Positions 1 to 10,285 of a stretch of 64,000 nt of DNA are shown here, piece by piece. A program made the position numbers and the translations under genes. The notes beneath the pieces are model-generated. The model saw only the letters and a list, made by a program, of their open reading frames with translations, had not been told where the DNA came from and did not search any database. Position 1 is the first letter of the stretch. Each line of letters starts with the position of its first letter. Location: contig JBAKBP010003167.1 of NCBI GenBank assembly GCA_037953745.1, positions 91,001-155,000 on the forward strand, written 5' to 3'. The stretch is from Lithodes maja. Lineage: Eukaryota; Arthropoda; Malacostraca; Decapoda; Lithodidae.

Positions 1-164
1 AAATGTTCGCAAGGGGGGAATCTTTGACCCCCCTGGGAAACCTCTAAATGTTAATGGATTTCATTTCTTTTTTGGCTGGGGTGTTTTTGGGACCAATGGA
101 ACACTTTGGCAGGGTGAGAGCTTAACATTAAAAAAAAAAAAAATTAGGACCACCCTAATATACA

Positions 165-201
<37 letters not shown>

Positions 202-204
202 GGT
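1..204. other. Non-coding start: poly(A) and (TA)n microsatellite
   Basis: No coding signal is seen. A 13-14-base A run lies near 130-143 and a (TA)n tract runs from about 166 to 199. The (TA)n abuts the LINE tail that follows and may mark its 5' truncation point. Confidence 0.6.
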
Positions 205-1246
205 ATGGTATGGTGTGTAATAGGGGCGAGCATAGGGTGAATCTAGATGTGAGGCTGGATGGGGAAATATTGGAACAAGTAGACTGTTTTAAATATCTAG
301 GAGGAACGATAAGCAGGAGTGGAGGTATGGAAGTGGAGGTAAAACAGAAAGTGTGTGAAGGAAGGAAGGTTTTCGGAGCAATGGGAAGTATGTTATGTAT
401 GTAAGACGAGAAATCTCGGAGTGAAAGTAAAAAGTGCACTGTATCAAGGAATTGTAGTGCCAACAGTGATGTATGGGGCTGAGACATGGGCTCTGAAGAA
501 AAAGGAGAAAAGAGGGCTGGATGTGATGGAGATGAGCTGCTTGAGGAGTATGTGTGGAGTTACTCGTAGAGACAGATTGAGGAATGAAGAGATACGTAGG
601 AGAGTGGGGCAGCAGGAACATTTGTCAGCCAGCGTGGACAGAAGGGTGCTGAGCTGGTATGGTCATGTTGAATGAATGGGAGATGAAAGGTTTACAAAGA
701 GAATATGTGAGTCAGGTACAAGGGGAGTTACAAGGCCAGGAAGACCCCCATTGAGATGGAGAGACTGTGTAAGAAAAGCTTTGGATGATAGAGGAATGAC
801 TATAGATCAGGCAGGGGAAGTGGTGGTGGACAGGAGTGAATGGAGAATGCTTGTGAATAGTTGAGTGAACACTTGGTCATTTGGAGTAAGGGGTCGGGTG
901 CAAGTTGGACTAGATAATAGTCCATCAGGCGCCTGGCCCGGGGAGACGATTAATATGAAGGGTGCGCCTGGAAGTGTGGTGGGAGGGCTTGTGGCTTTGG
1001 CTCCGCTGCATGTCTGCCTGCCGAGATCGGTAACTTTCCGGGTGGTCGGGGGCTGGGGGGAGTGCTGGAGCGACCTTGGTGACCCTGGTCTCTGGGTCTT
1101 CTCCTGGGTGACCTGGATGTGTGTGAGTTTGTGCTTTTTATCTGTGTTTTATGTTGTTTTTGTGTTTTCCATGTTCTTGCTCTGTCTTGAGTCGGCTACC
1201 CCCAAAATGGGGATTTGACCTGAGCATATAGATAGATAGATAGATA
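205..1246 (+). mobile_element. 5'-truncated LINE: RT C-terminus plus 3' UTR ending in (ATAG)n
   Basis: Three adjoining short frames (210-404, 355-675, 676-864) read as one non-LTR RT C-terminus broken by frameshifts. The markers, in order, are FKYLGGTI, VVPTVMYGAETWAL, LRSMCGVTRRDRLRNEEIR, LSWYGHVE and GRPPLRWRDCV. These are the thumb and connection motifs of a widespread invertebrate LINE type (RTE-like or a related clade; the clade was not resolved). The stop at 862-864 is followed by a GC-rich 3' UTR and a terminal (ATAG)n at 1227-1246, a common 3' tail for such elements. The palm with the YADD motif is absent, so this is a dead 5'-truncated copy. The 117-codon frame at 865-1218 is 3' UTR, not a gene, because the same sequence recurs at 2310-2500 without an open frame. 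Confidence 0.75.
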
Positions 1247-1379
1247 TTATGGTATATATATATTTATACATACCGGGTACTGTATTTATATATCATATAA
1301 AACAAAATTTCATAGCCTTATCAGTGACCCATTCCTTGGAATTTTCTTGCATGAAACTTATAACTGAAGAATTGAGTAA

Positions 1380-1610
1380 GTGTTGTGGTGTGGATGTGCA
1401 TGGATATTGAAGGAGAACACAAAAGGTGGTTTGATCACATGGAACATATGGAAAGCAAGACAATGACTAAGAGTGTACGATAGTGAGATGGAAGGTCAAA
1501 GAGGAAGAGGAAGATCAAGAGTGAAGTTAGAGGGATGGAGTTGACACATATATGAGAAGTGTTGAACAATAGTAGGCATGCCAATGAACTGGACCATGAA
1601 GGTAATTAAT
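1380..1610 (+). mobile_element. Decayed LINE RT tail
   Basis: Fragments of the motif W-F-G-H-V-E-R-M and of the basic G-R-G-R-P segment can be read across several frames (ggtttgatcacatggaacat, then an RG-rich stretch near 1490-1520). They match the same type of RT C-terminus as the copy at 205-864 but with stops and indels throughout. No function remains. Confidence 0.5.
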
Positions 1611-2254
1611 TCTAGGTCAACACTTCATGATTAAGGTGTCTGGCAATAGATAATTCAAAATTTACTGTTGAAGGCTGGGCACTATTATACATACAATACA
1701 TACAATGGTTTAACGTCATTTTCCTATTACATGCATTGTAACAGCTCAGACGGGGTTGCCTTTCAGTAGTTGGAGTGTAGTGTAGTACAATAAAGTCCTG
1801 CCACAGCACTGCCCCACCAAGTCATCACTGTGGCTGATGTTGGTATAATGCTAACCATGCCTCAGCAAGACTCAACAGAGTCTCCCTGCAGCTCTCGCAC
1901 CTGCAGTATCTGCAACCACACCAGCCTTAAAAGTGTTACAAAAAGACAGCACCATAACAAGACTCTACTGTATATTAGGCAAGTGGATTATAGAACAAGA
2001 AAGTCCTGCCCCAACACTGTTCCAACATGCAAACGCTGTTGCTGACACAGGTGTGGTGCCAAACAGTGCCCATGTAAGACTCCGTCCCCTGTGGCACCTA
2101 TCCGCACCCCACCAGCCTCAGCAGTGCCATACGAAGACAGTGCTAAGATAAAAACTTTATTGCATAATAATAGCTGTTGGTTCACAAGTCTATCGCCATC
2201 CCCCCTTAGTCACCTTGTACGACACGCAGTAGGATGCGCGAGGCATGTGTAGTG
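1611..2254. other. No recognisable gene or repeat
   Basis: Only short overlapping frames under 75 codons occur here, on both strands, without a family motif. Nothing supports a gene. Confidence 0.5.
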
Positions 2255-2512
2255 TAAGCATTGGAAGATAGAGAAATTACTATAACAAGCAGAGAAGTGT
2301 TAATAAATAGGAATGAATGGAGAATGCTTGTGAATAATGATTGATAACAAGGTGGTTGTTGGGAGAGGGAGTCGGGTGCCAGTTGGAATAGATAGTAGTC
2401 TGTGAGGTGCTTGGTCCAGGAAAGTATGAAGGGTTATGCCTGGATAGGAGGTGGGCGGGCATTGCAGGTAAAGCTTCGCTGCGTGTCTGTCTGCTGAGAC
2501 ATATTTTGTGTA
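2255..2512 (+). repeat. Second copy of the LINE 3' UTR
   Basis: From the shared block gaatggagaatgcttgtgaa (near 2313) to the GTCTGYCTGCYGAGA block near 2500, this stretch aligns base for base, with scattered changes, to 838-1030 of the first LINE. It is a separate and more diverged 3' fragment of the same family. Confidence 0.65.
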
Positions 2513-2699
2513 TATTTATATTTGATAGCGACAGATAACTTGGAATATAAAGACGATAATAGGGTTGGGTGGTGGCTGATAACTACCGTGTTTGATGGAG
2601 GAGCAATAATGGTTTGGTGGTTTCACAGGTAAGCCACAGTAGCCTTGTCCGTTTCCTAGTCATTCAGGTGTGACTATAACCTCATGATACAGGGACAAG

Positions 2700-2972
2700 T
2701 GGCTTAATTATCCACTTTTGGTAATGCACAATATTAAACAATATTAGGGCACGGTGTGAAACAAGTTGTGGCAAAATATCATACTGATCCAACTGTTTGT
2801 TCATTGGCGATGGGCTGGTCTATCAGAGTGAGACCTGAGCGATCTCTGCCATACCCATAGCTTACTCTGACTGTTCCTTTTACTTATATATTTTCTAGAT
2901 CTCAAGTGACGGCGTCTCTTCCGTGGATTGACCTCCCAATCTACAGGCCTTGGGGAACAACAACAACAACTG
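2700..2972 (+). repeat. Probable LINE 3' end with (AAC)n tail
   Basis: The stretch ends in GGAACAACAACAACAACT, the same kind of tail seen after the Jockey-type LINE stop near 57486. No RT sequence is left. The upstream limit is uncertain. Confidence 0.35.
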
Positions 2973-3689
2973 TTTGTTCATAAGTTATTCCCGAAAAACG
3001 ATGTACCGGTAACACGGCCTCTGAAACCCATAGTAGAATACAAAACTACACAAATATAGGGTACAGTATTTTGTTAGAGATGAATTTTTAAAAATGGTAT
3101 AATTTTTACCTGATTGTGTCCCCCGATTCCCCCCCCCCCCCAAAAAAAAAAAGGAGAAAAAGAATGACGGGCATCATCTTTCATAGTCCCCCTATCAATG
3201 TGCCAAATTTCATTCAAATCGGACTAATTTCACAAACACCGTCCGGAGTAAATATTGGGCAATCCCCGCAACCCACAGACCCCAGCGCCGCAGCGTATGC
3301 GTCGGCAATGTATGTAACGCTAAACCCCAGCGACTCATAAGGTGCGTCGCGGTCAATTACTCCGGTCCTATGGTAGGCTACCTAGAGGGCTCAGATTTGT
3401 ATGGGAACTGCGTAAGTATCCCACGCAACTATGCCGATGGTAGAATACCCTCAAAGTCCAACCGCGTGAGCATTAGCGCGCAAAAACTTGTTTTTGCATG
3501 TTTTTGCGTACCCATTTCCCCATGTTAATTCAGACTTTCGGGCGCCCTTTAGGATCCCTTAATGACCTAGGGGACCGATTTTTAGCTGTTTTTCCTTCAT
3601 TTCTAACCCATTCCAGGTGTTTTCTGAAAAAAAAAAAAAAAATTACAACCTGCTGGGCCTGGAGTGTCCATTTATATTATATTGCCTGG
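2973..3689. other. No gene; homopolymer tracts
   Basis: The stretch holds a 13-base C run followed by an 11-base A run (3129-3152) and a second A run near 3628-3642. The 74-codon frame over the first run is a homopolymer artefact. Confidence 0.5.
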
Positions 3690-4265
3690 GGCTCAGTGGG
3701 TTAAGAGTAAATATAGATAAAACCTAGGTCTTACATAATAGATTATGGCTAGGAAAAGTAGAAAAAAAGTGGTGTATACCCATGCACAGTATGCAAATAA
3801 GAGGTGGATGCGAACTCAATTCAGTGAAGCGTTTGCCTCTTCTGGGTACACCACGGGAAGAAGCACTGCACCAGAATAAAGGGACCTCTAGTCCTCTATC
3901 GAGGAAGAAGCCCGATGTTGAGACAATTTTATGCATATTATGCTAAGGTGAGCTTGTAATCAATGTGTGGGGCCAAACTGCTAGATAGGATATCTAGTGA
4001 AGACCTGAGGAGATGGTTAGGTATCAAGAGCATCAGTGATGAAATGCATATACTAGTAGGCTTGGATGTGTGGAGAGGATGGATGAACTAAGTTGGGTGA
4101 AAAAATTAATGTGGAGGGAGCTGCACCATGGGGCAAACCAAGAAAGACGTGGGATCAGAACTTATGACAGCTCAGAACAGGGCTCTCTAAAGCACTGCAA
4201 TTAGGACATGTGACCGGAACCGCAGTCTGTGGTGAGCACTTGGTCTTTAAATTTATGTATGTATG
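3690..4265 (+). mobile_element. LINE fragment with Cys-rich RT segment
   Basis: Reading across frames, the order is a PCTVCK-type Cys cluster with ANSIQ (near 3780), then SSEDLRRW, SDEMHI, VERMDELSWV and a G-x-P-R-K-x-W-D-Q segment. This is the C-terminal part of the same LINE type found at 4470-5986 and 40540-41065. It ends near 4262 with a (TATG)-like 3' tail. There are many stops and indels. Confidence 0.6.
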
Positions 4266-4469
4266 TAGCCTATGTAAATGGATGAGTCTTCATAATGGGT
4301 GAGTATCAGAGTGGGTTTCAATTCTTATCTTCATTTTAAATATTATGAGCAACAATATTATAAGAGTGCGAAGGCAGCATGGGCTGTACATCACCAGTTT
4401 GTTTACTTTCAAGACTCGTATTCGCCCTATAGTTCCTGATTTGCGTCACTCAAGATATACCTAGGAAAC

Positions 4470-5986
4470 GTTATATGAAGGTAGTTCGGACAGGGGAAAT
4501 TATAGGGGTTTGAAAATGCTCGATCAAGTCCTGAAAATCAGCAAAGGGTCTTTAAATGCATGATCAGGAAAAGTGTCGCAATCAGCGACATGCAGTTTGG
4601 ATATATGCCGGTATGTATCACAACTGGAGCAATCTTTATTCTTAGGCAACTGCAAGAGAGCTTCTTAAATAATAACAGGGAGTTATACCTATTTTTTGTA
4701 GATCTGGAGAAGGCCTTTGACTGGGTGGCAAGGGAAGTAATGCAGTGGGCTATGAGAAAACTAGTAGTAGAAGAGTGGTTGGTGCATAAGATAATAAGAA
4801 TGTATGAAGGGTCACGGGTAGCAGTTAGAGTGAATGGGGTCCTAAGCGAAGAGTTCCCAGGGAAAGGTGGAGTCCATCAAGGTTTAGTGCTGAGCCCATT
4901 ACTGTTTGTTTTGGTCCTGGAGGCTTGGAGGCTCTGTCAAGGGACTTTAAGACATGACTCCCATTGGAGTTTTTACATGCAGATGACCTAGTTCTTATCG
5001 CAGATAGTGCGCAGGAAGCAGAGGCAAAGTTCAAAATATGGAGGGAGGGTATGGCAAACAAGGGTCTAAGAGTTAACATAGATAAAAACAAAGGTCATGA
5101 TTAGTGGAGTAGGGCATGGAATTATTGAAAGAAGCGGCGACTAGGCTATCCATGCACACTATGTGGGAAGGGGGTGGGAAGTAACTCAATTCAATGTTGC
5201 ATCTGTAGTGACTGAGTAGGCTACACAAGAGATGTAGTGTATCTAGAGCACCTTTGACAAGAATCATAGACTTTGAATGTGCAGTGTGCAAGGGAGAACT
5301 TGTGTTATATTACCCGCCTGTTAGTGTTGATTTCGACATTGTAACGCCGAAGTGTGTGAACACATTCTGCTATTTGGGCGATACGGTTTCTGCCAGAGGT
5401 GGCGCTGAAGCTGGCTCCATTGCTAGTCAAAAGTGGCTGGGGGAAGTTTGAGCTGTTGCCACTTCTGACCATGAGAAGACTCCCACTTCACCTTAAAGGG
5501 AAGGTGTATACCAATACCTTGAGTGTTAGGAGTGTGATGACCTATGCCTCGGAGACATGGCCGGTTAAATCAGAGGATATCAATAGAATGGAACAGAATG
5601 AGAAGAGAATGGTGAGATAGATATATGGGGTTAACCTCAGGGATGGGGTATCAAGCGAGGAATTAAGAGGGCGTCGGAGTGTCAGTGAAGTGATGCGCAA
5701 GAGCCGACTTGGTTGGTTTGGACACATGGATAGAATGGATGATCAGAACTGGGTGAAGATAATTATGCCGGACTGTGAACGTGGGGGAAGCTGCGCGTAT
5801 GGGTACCCGGTAGACCTAGAATGACGTGGGATCAGGTACTCCGGTCCGATCTCAAAATATTGAACTTGACAACAGAAGCACCCCTTGACAGGGCCGCCTG
5901 GAAAGCCGCCATTTAGGACGTGAAACTATAATCACATTCTTTGTGGACAAAATGATCTTTAAATTTGTATGTGCTTATATGTAGCC
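4470..5986 (+). mobile_element. LINE RT, frameshifted (zinc-segment lineage)
   Basis: The longest copy of this LINE. It opens in the RT fingers (GNYRGLK) and keeps a 143-codon frame at 4560-4991 with QFGYMP, FVDLEKAFD (catalytic Asp of motif A) and GGVHQGLVLSPLLF. A frameshift near 4970 moves the catalytic box to another frame, where it reads LHADDLVLIADS in place of the usual YADD. Next come GLRVNIDKNK and a Cys-rich segment (CTLCGKG, then QCCIC) near 5150-5220. The tail carries MTYASETWPV, GWFGHMDRM and a degenerate basic block. It is not functional. The 3' end resembles that of the copy ending near 4262. Confidence 0.75.
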
Positions 5987-5987
5987 T

Positions 5988-7335
5988 ATCTATATCCACA
6001 CCATACTGCTCTCGTACTTCCTCAATCGCCTCTCTATCCCCCACATATAACTCTGCACACACTTCTCAAGTTCGGTACAGTAACTCATTTTCACCCCTCT
6101 CTCTTGGTTTGTCTCTCCAACAACGTCCATGCTTCACTCCCGTACGTCAGTGTCGGGATTACCACACTATCATGCAAGGACTTCTTTACTTCCAGGTTGA
6201 CCACTCTATTTCTTGTAACTGCTTTCAATGTTCCTACAAGCCTCTTCCCCTGTCGCACCCTCTCCCACACTTTTTCATCCATACTCAACATTCTGCCAAA
6301 ATGACCTGATATTCTCCATAGCCTGACTATTAACCTCACATCACACTCTGTGACTGCACCCTTTCAAAGCCCACAACCTTACTCTTCCCCGCATTTACCT
6401 TCATATTGCATTTTTCACACACTGCTCAAAACATATTTATCTGACCCTGCAACTCCCATTCACTATCGCTCATAAGAACTGTATCGTCAGCAAACAACAA
6501 TACAGGCAACATTTCCTTCCCTTATCAGTAGTACACCAACAACCACTGCTCTTCCTTGTATTTCTTTCATGACTCCAGCCATATATATATATTGAATGAC
6601 CAATGGGACATCACACACCCTTGCTTGAATGGGAGATGGGCGTATGAAGTTGCTTATTGTTTTTTTTTTTTTTTATTATTTTGGGGTTTCCTCCCTAGAC
6701 CTCCATCCAGCTGTAAGAAACACCCATTAAGATAAATTTTACATTTATTGGTATAAACATGTCCCGGCCGTTACTCTTAAAATTACAGGCTCGTTATCGC
6801 TCGCCCGGAAACATTTGATACCAGTACCTAAATTGCACGAAAGATCTTAATATTGACAAAGAAATGGGGCGTAAGTCTTAAAATTACCAAACCAATGGGC
6901 CGAATGTCTTAAATGCTTAAATCCAATGGAGCTAAACATGAGGGAGAAGGGGGCCAGAAAAACCTACAAATTTCTCCGTTCTCGCTCTCACTCTCTCGAT
7001 CACTATCCTACTGTACTGGTACATCTTCCCTACTACGCTTAGAAGACATATTCCCCGGTGATTACCACACACTCGGCCTACCCTTATACAAGGGGACTAT
7101 TATGCCTGTCTTCCAGTCATCAGGTGCACTTCCCTTCTCCCATACCAGTTTACACAATGTCCATACCCATTCAATCACTAATTCACCACCACACCTCAGC
7201 ATTCCCCACACACTCCATAAATTCTTGCTTTCCCACATCTTCACTTTTTACAAGGCTACACACACTTCTGACCTGATCCCCACCTCCTCTTCCATATTTA
7301 ATGGATCTATTATATACAGGTACTGGTGCATTTAG
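5988..7335 (-). mobile_element. LINE RT fragment, minus strand, interrupted
   Basis: Read on the minus strand from 7335 downward, the order is WEKGSAPDDWKTGIIVPLYKG (7062-7244), the NYRG-like block (about 7020-7070), GCVMSHWSFNIYI (about 6600-6640), LFADDTVLMSDS (about 6480-6510), then VSLEVKKSLHDSVVIPTLTYG-type sequence within 6091-6339 and a weak VQSYMWGIERR tail. These are RT motifs in the correct order, so this is one element. About 350 bases between 6655 and 7010, with a 15-base T run, do not read as RT and probably are a later insertion. There are stops and frameshifts throughout. Confidence 0.7.
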
Positions 7336-7489
7336 CACTAAAAAATCTTCTGATATCCAAGTCTACTTAAGAAAATGTAGGGTGTTTCTTTAGTCTATAT
7401 AGATACAAGAAAGTAGGCTATATACTGTAAAGTATATTTTGAAAATGAAAATTAAAACATTTTCTCGTAATACCATTTCTATTTAGCTA

Positions 7490-7566
7490 GTCGTCTGCCT
7501 AGCTCAGTTGATAACGACCCATCCTACCACTCAGCTGACTAAGGTTCAATCCTTGCTCAGGTTGAC
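7490..7566 (+). repeat. tRNA-like sequence (SINE head or tRNA pseudogene)
   Basis: An internal Pol III promoter is visible. The A box TAGCTCAGTTGATA starts at 7500 and the B box GGTTCAATCC lies at 7543-7552, a spacing normal for a tRNA. The acceptor stem does not pair cleanly, so a tRNA-derived SINE or tRNA pseudogene is more likely than an active tRNA. Confidence 0.45.
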
Positions 7567-7574
7567 AAAATGTT

Positions 7575-7826
7575 CTGATATAGCCGGCGGTTAAAATGTT
7601 TGAGCAAGTCCTGCGAGGAGAAATCTCATAATTTATGGAAGCAAACGAGCTACACAATACTGGTCAGCATGGTTTCAGAGTGTAAAGATTGTCATGACTC
7701 TCACAACTGCTTGAACATTATGACAAAATTCCCTAGAAGAAAAGTAACACATGAATGTCATAGAGGCCTACCGATACACGGATTTTGCAAAGGCATATTA
7801 ACAATATGGTCAATTTTGGCAAGAAT
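7575..7826 (+). mobile_element. Short decayed CR1-type LINE RT fragment
   Basis: Across frames one reads QHGFRV, LSQLLEHYDKI and a degenerate Y-x-D-F-A-K-A segment (near 7660-7800). This is the RT region around motif A in the CR1/Jockey superfamily. Only about 80 codons survive. Confidence 0.5.
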
Positions 7827-8503
7827 GTAGTTACAGTACTGGGTGTACCGCCCGCCTTATTTACAATATGCGGACGCTCACGATCATGTTCCCGTCTATT
7901 TTGACTGCCGTGGGATACAATAGGCCTAATAGGTTGAGGGGGGGGGGGGCTTTGCCCCCATCACCCCCCATGACTTATTGTCATCATCATATACAGTATA
8001 TTGCCAGTAGGGGGCAAATAACAGAAAAAAATAGACGGGAACTTAACCGCAAGCGATCGACCTATGTAAACATGACGACCGTTTGACCGTACACCGCATA
8101 CTACATCCTTCCCTAAATATTTACCGTGTGACAGCCAAGAGTTTAAGCATTTACTTTTATACGGTATTATATATTTTCTTTATTTTTTTGATTGATAGCC
8201 TATATTGTTGTTTCACAGCAAGGAATTATGTATTTATCCATTATTCAACAATCTATAGGCTAATCACCCCCCCCCCCCCTCCCCCTCCCCTGGGCCCCTA
8301 GTGGGAAGGGCCAATGAAGATCAGGAAAAATGGAGAGTTAAAGAAGATAAAAAGGGAACAAATATGGTACCGGTAATTCTTTAGAACAACAACTCCTGTT
8401 TTTCTAGGTATTTTATTTTCAATTTTTTTCATTTTAAGGGTTTATTATGGTGTATTAATTTTAGAAAGTGAGGAAAGCAGTTATTATTGCCATTTTCATT
8501 GTT
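7827..8503 (-). repeat. Family A fold-back repeat, left part (extended copy)
   Basis: The first 280 bases form the fold-back core: GGGTGTACCGCC...GTCTATTTTGACTGCC, a G run (7938-7949), GCCAGTAGGGGGCAAATAAC, then the inverse arm ATAGACGGGAACTTAACC and GTAAACATGACG. The remainder (8110-8503) is a non-coding tail with a C run (8267-8279). The same order recurs in inverse orientation at 24600-22920, which shows this is one element and not chance. It is interrupted at 8503 by the LINE below and resumes at 9909. Confidence 0.7.
8490..8503. repeat. 14-bp target site duplication, left
   Basis: CCATTTTCATTGTT here is identical to 9895-9908 and flanks the LINE insertion. The uninterrupted site exists on the minus strand near 23090-23125. 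Confidence 0.85.
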
Positions 8504-9894
8504 GTTTTTGTTCCCTAAGCTGCCTGGCCGAACAGCCCAGAGTCCCTAAGGAAGGCCATGGTCACGGTCGGGCTTTCCCACAGAACTCTCAAGGAGTGTA
8601 GATTGTATTGTCGGCGTAAGTGATTGTGTGAAATGCAGTCTTCTATGATGTGTTTAATGGTATGGGGTGCTGTGCTACATCCCGGGCAGGTGTCGTCAAC
8701 GGAGTCATCCAGTCTCTTCTGATAGCTCAGAAGAGCTGGATGGTGTCCGCATCTCAGCCTGGCCAGGTGGACTCTGTCCTCGCGAGGAAGAGAGCATTCA
8801 GAAGGATGGATTTCGGGAGGTCGTGCCTGCAGCTGCGTGTTGTCTATGAGTGATTGGATGGAACGGCGAGAGATATGAGTATGGATGTGCCTCTGGAAGC
8901 TGGTTTGGGGTGAGCAAAGAGGGAGAGAAGACAGTATTTGTGTATGATACCGTGTGATGGGTGTTGTTTTGATATTTCTTGGTGTCTGTGGGTGTGTTGC
9001 GATGCAGTGTAGTGGGTAGTGTTGGTTCGTGGAGGCTGCTGCCAGGTATTGAGTGCCTCTCATGTCCAGATGGTCTTTGACTTTGAGGACTTTGGTTTCT
9101 TGATGTACGGTACCGTAGGTGATCTGTAGGTGTAGTAGCTGTGCAGGCTGTGATGATTTTTAGGGCTTTATTTTGAATAGTCTGTAAGGTCTTATGATGT
9201 GTTTTAGCTAGGTTAGAAGCCCAGGCCGGGCTTACGTTTTCCATCACTGATCTTTTTTATTGTTTGTAAACTGTGGTGGTGGTTTCTTAGTTGTGTCTAA
9301 ATTGTGTGTGGGCAAGTGACCTGAGGGTGTTAAGTCTGGGTGTCAGTGTCAGTTTCTTTTTCAAGTTTGTGGTGTGCCGTTTGAATGGCATTAGAGTATC
9401 ATATGTTACTCCTTGGATTTTGGGTGAGTGTATGTGTGTTGAGGGTGTGTTGTTTATGGTGAGGTTTGGGGTGTATTTGTGTTCTGTTGCCCAGCTTGTG
9501 AGGAGGGTTGTGGTGAATTTGGCTGGGGCTAAATTGAGTCTGTTTGTAATGCACCAGTCATGTAATGTTTTGAGATAGGGCTGAAGGAGACGTTTTGCTG
9601 TGTCGAGGTCTTGGTGTGTGCATGTGGGTGTTATGTCATCTGCATAGGAGGCTATGATTATTTGGTGTGTATTGGGGTCCTAGAGTGGCGACGTTTACAC
9701 CGTGGGACCACCTCCCGGAGCTGCCGACCATGGATCCTACCCTCCCGGCCGGGGACAAGATCACCGACCATTGGAGGACAGCCGGCTGCCGACCGTGAGG
9801 AGCAGTTTCCGGGAACCAAACTGCCACAACAAACCCCTGCCCCCTCCCTGGGGGCACGAGTCCTAGGAGCGGCTTCGGTCGTGCCGGGCAACTA
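8504..9894 (-). mobile_element. Internally deleted Jockey-type LINE with 14-bp TSD
   Basis: On the minus strand the element starts with a GC-rich 5' leader (9894 to about 9681) and jumps directly into the RT catalytic region IIIASYADDIT (about 9640-9670). It runs on through broken frames (9247-8798 and 9063-8515) to LPREDRVHLARLRCGHHPAL, the Cys/His tail CPGCSTAPHTIKHIIEDC and the end GLFGQAA. The 3' tail is GGAACAAAAACAAC. ORF1, the endonuclease and the RT fingers are missing. Because both true ends and a perfect 14-bp duplication are present, the deletion arose before or during insertion. The same family in longer form occupies 53300-57505. Confidence 0.85.
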
Positions 9895-9908
9895 CCATTT
9901 TCATTGTT
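9895..9908. repeat. 14-bp target site duplication, right
   Basis: Second copy of CCATTTTCATTGTT, immediately 5' (in element sense) of the Jockey-type LINE. Confidence 0.85.
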
Positions 9909-10285
9909 AATTGCAATTCCGATACCCCAACAATTTAGGGGATAATTTGGGAATGCAGGGTTTTGGATGGGTGAAAAAATAGGGGAAAGATATAGTATCC
10001 GGGCATACATTCGTCTTGTTTATGGAAGTTGTGTGCTTGCGGTTACATTTCAGTCTATTTTGACTACTATATTTATCTGTTACTTGCCTCCTGCTGGCAA
10101 TATAGGCTATATAATGATGAGTCTTTACAAGGTTTTTTAGCCTGAACCTTGTGTCTCCTGAGTTTATTAGGGCCTTCAGTGCATTCAGTGATAAGGACAT
10201 TGGGCCTGGTGGTAATGATAAAGGAATTAAATGCCCAGGACTATCAAAACAGCAAAGGCCGGTCAAGCCTACCGACGGCGCGCCG
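9909..10285 (-). repeat. Family A fold-back repeat, right part
   Basis: This continues the repeat broken at 8503 (AATTGCAATTCCGATACCCCAACAATTTA...). It ends with another fold-back core fragment (TTACTTGCCTCCTGCTGGCAATATAGG near 10080-10110). The matching uninterrupted sequence is at 22990-23120 in inverse orientation. Confidence 0.65.

Noticed and set aside
865..1218. 117-codon frame after the first LINE
   Set aside because: It is LINE 3' UTR; the second copy at 2310-2500 has no open frame.
9291..9910. Plus-strand frames of 95 and 99 codons
   Set aside because: Antisense of the Jockey-type LINE and its GC-rich leader.
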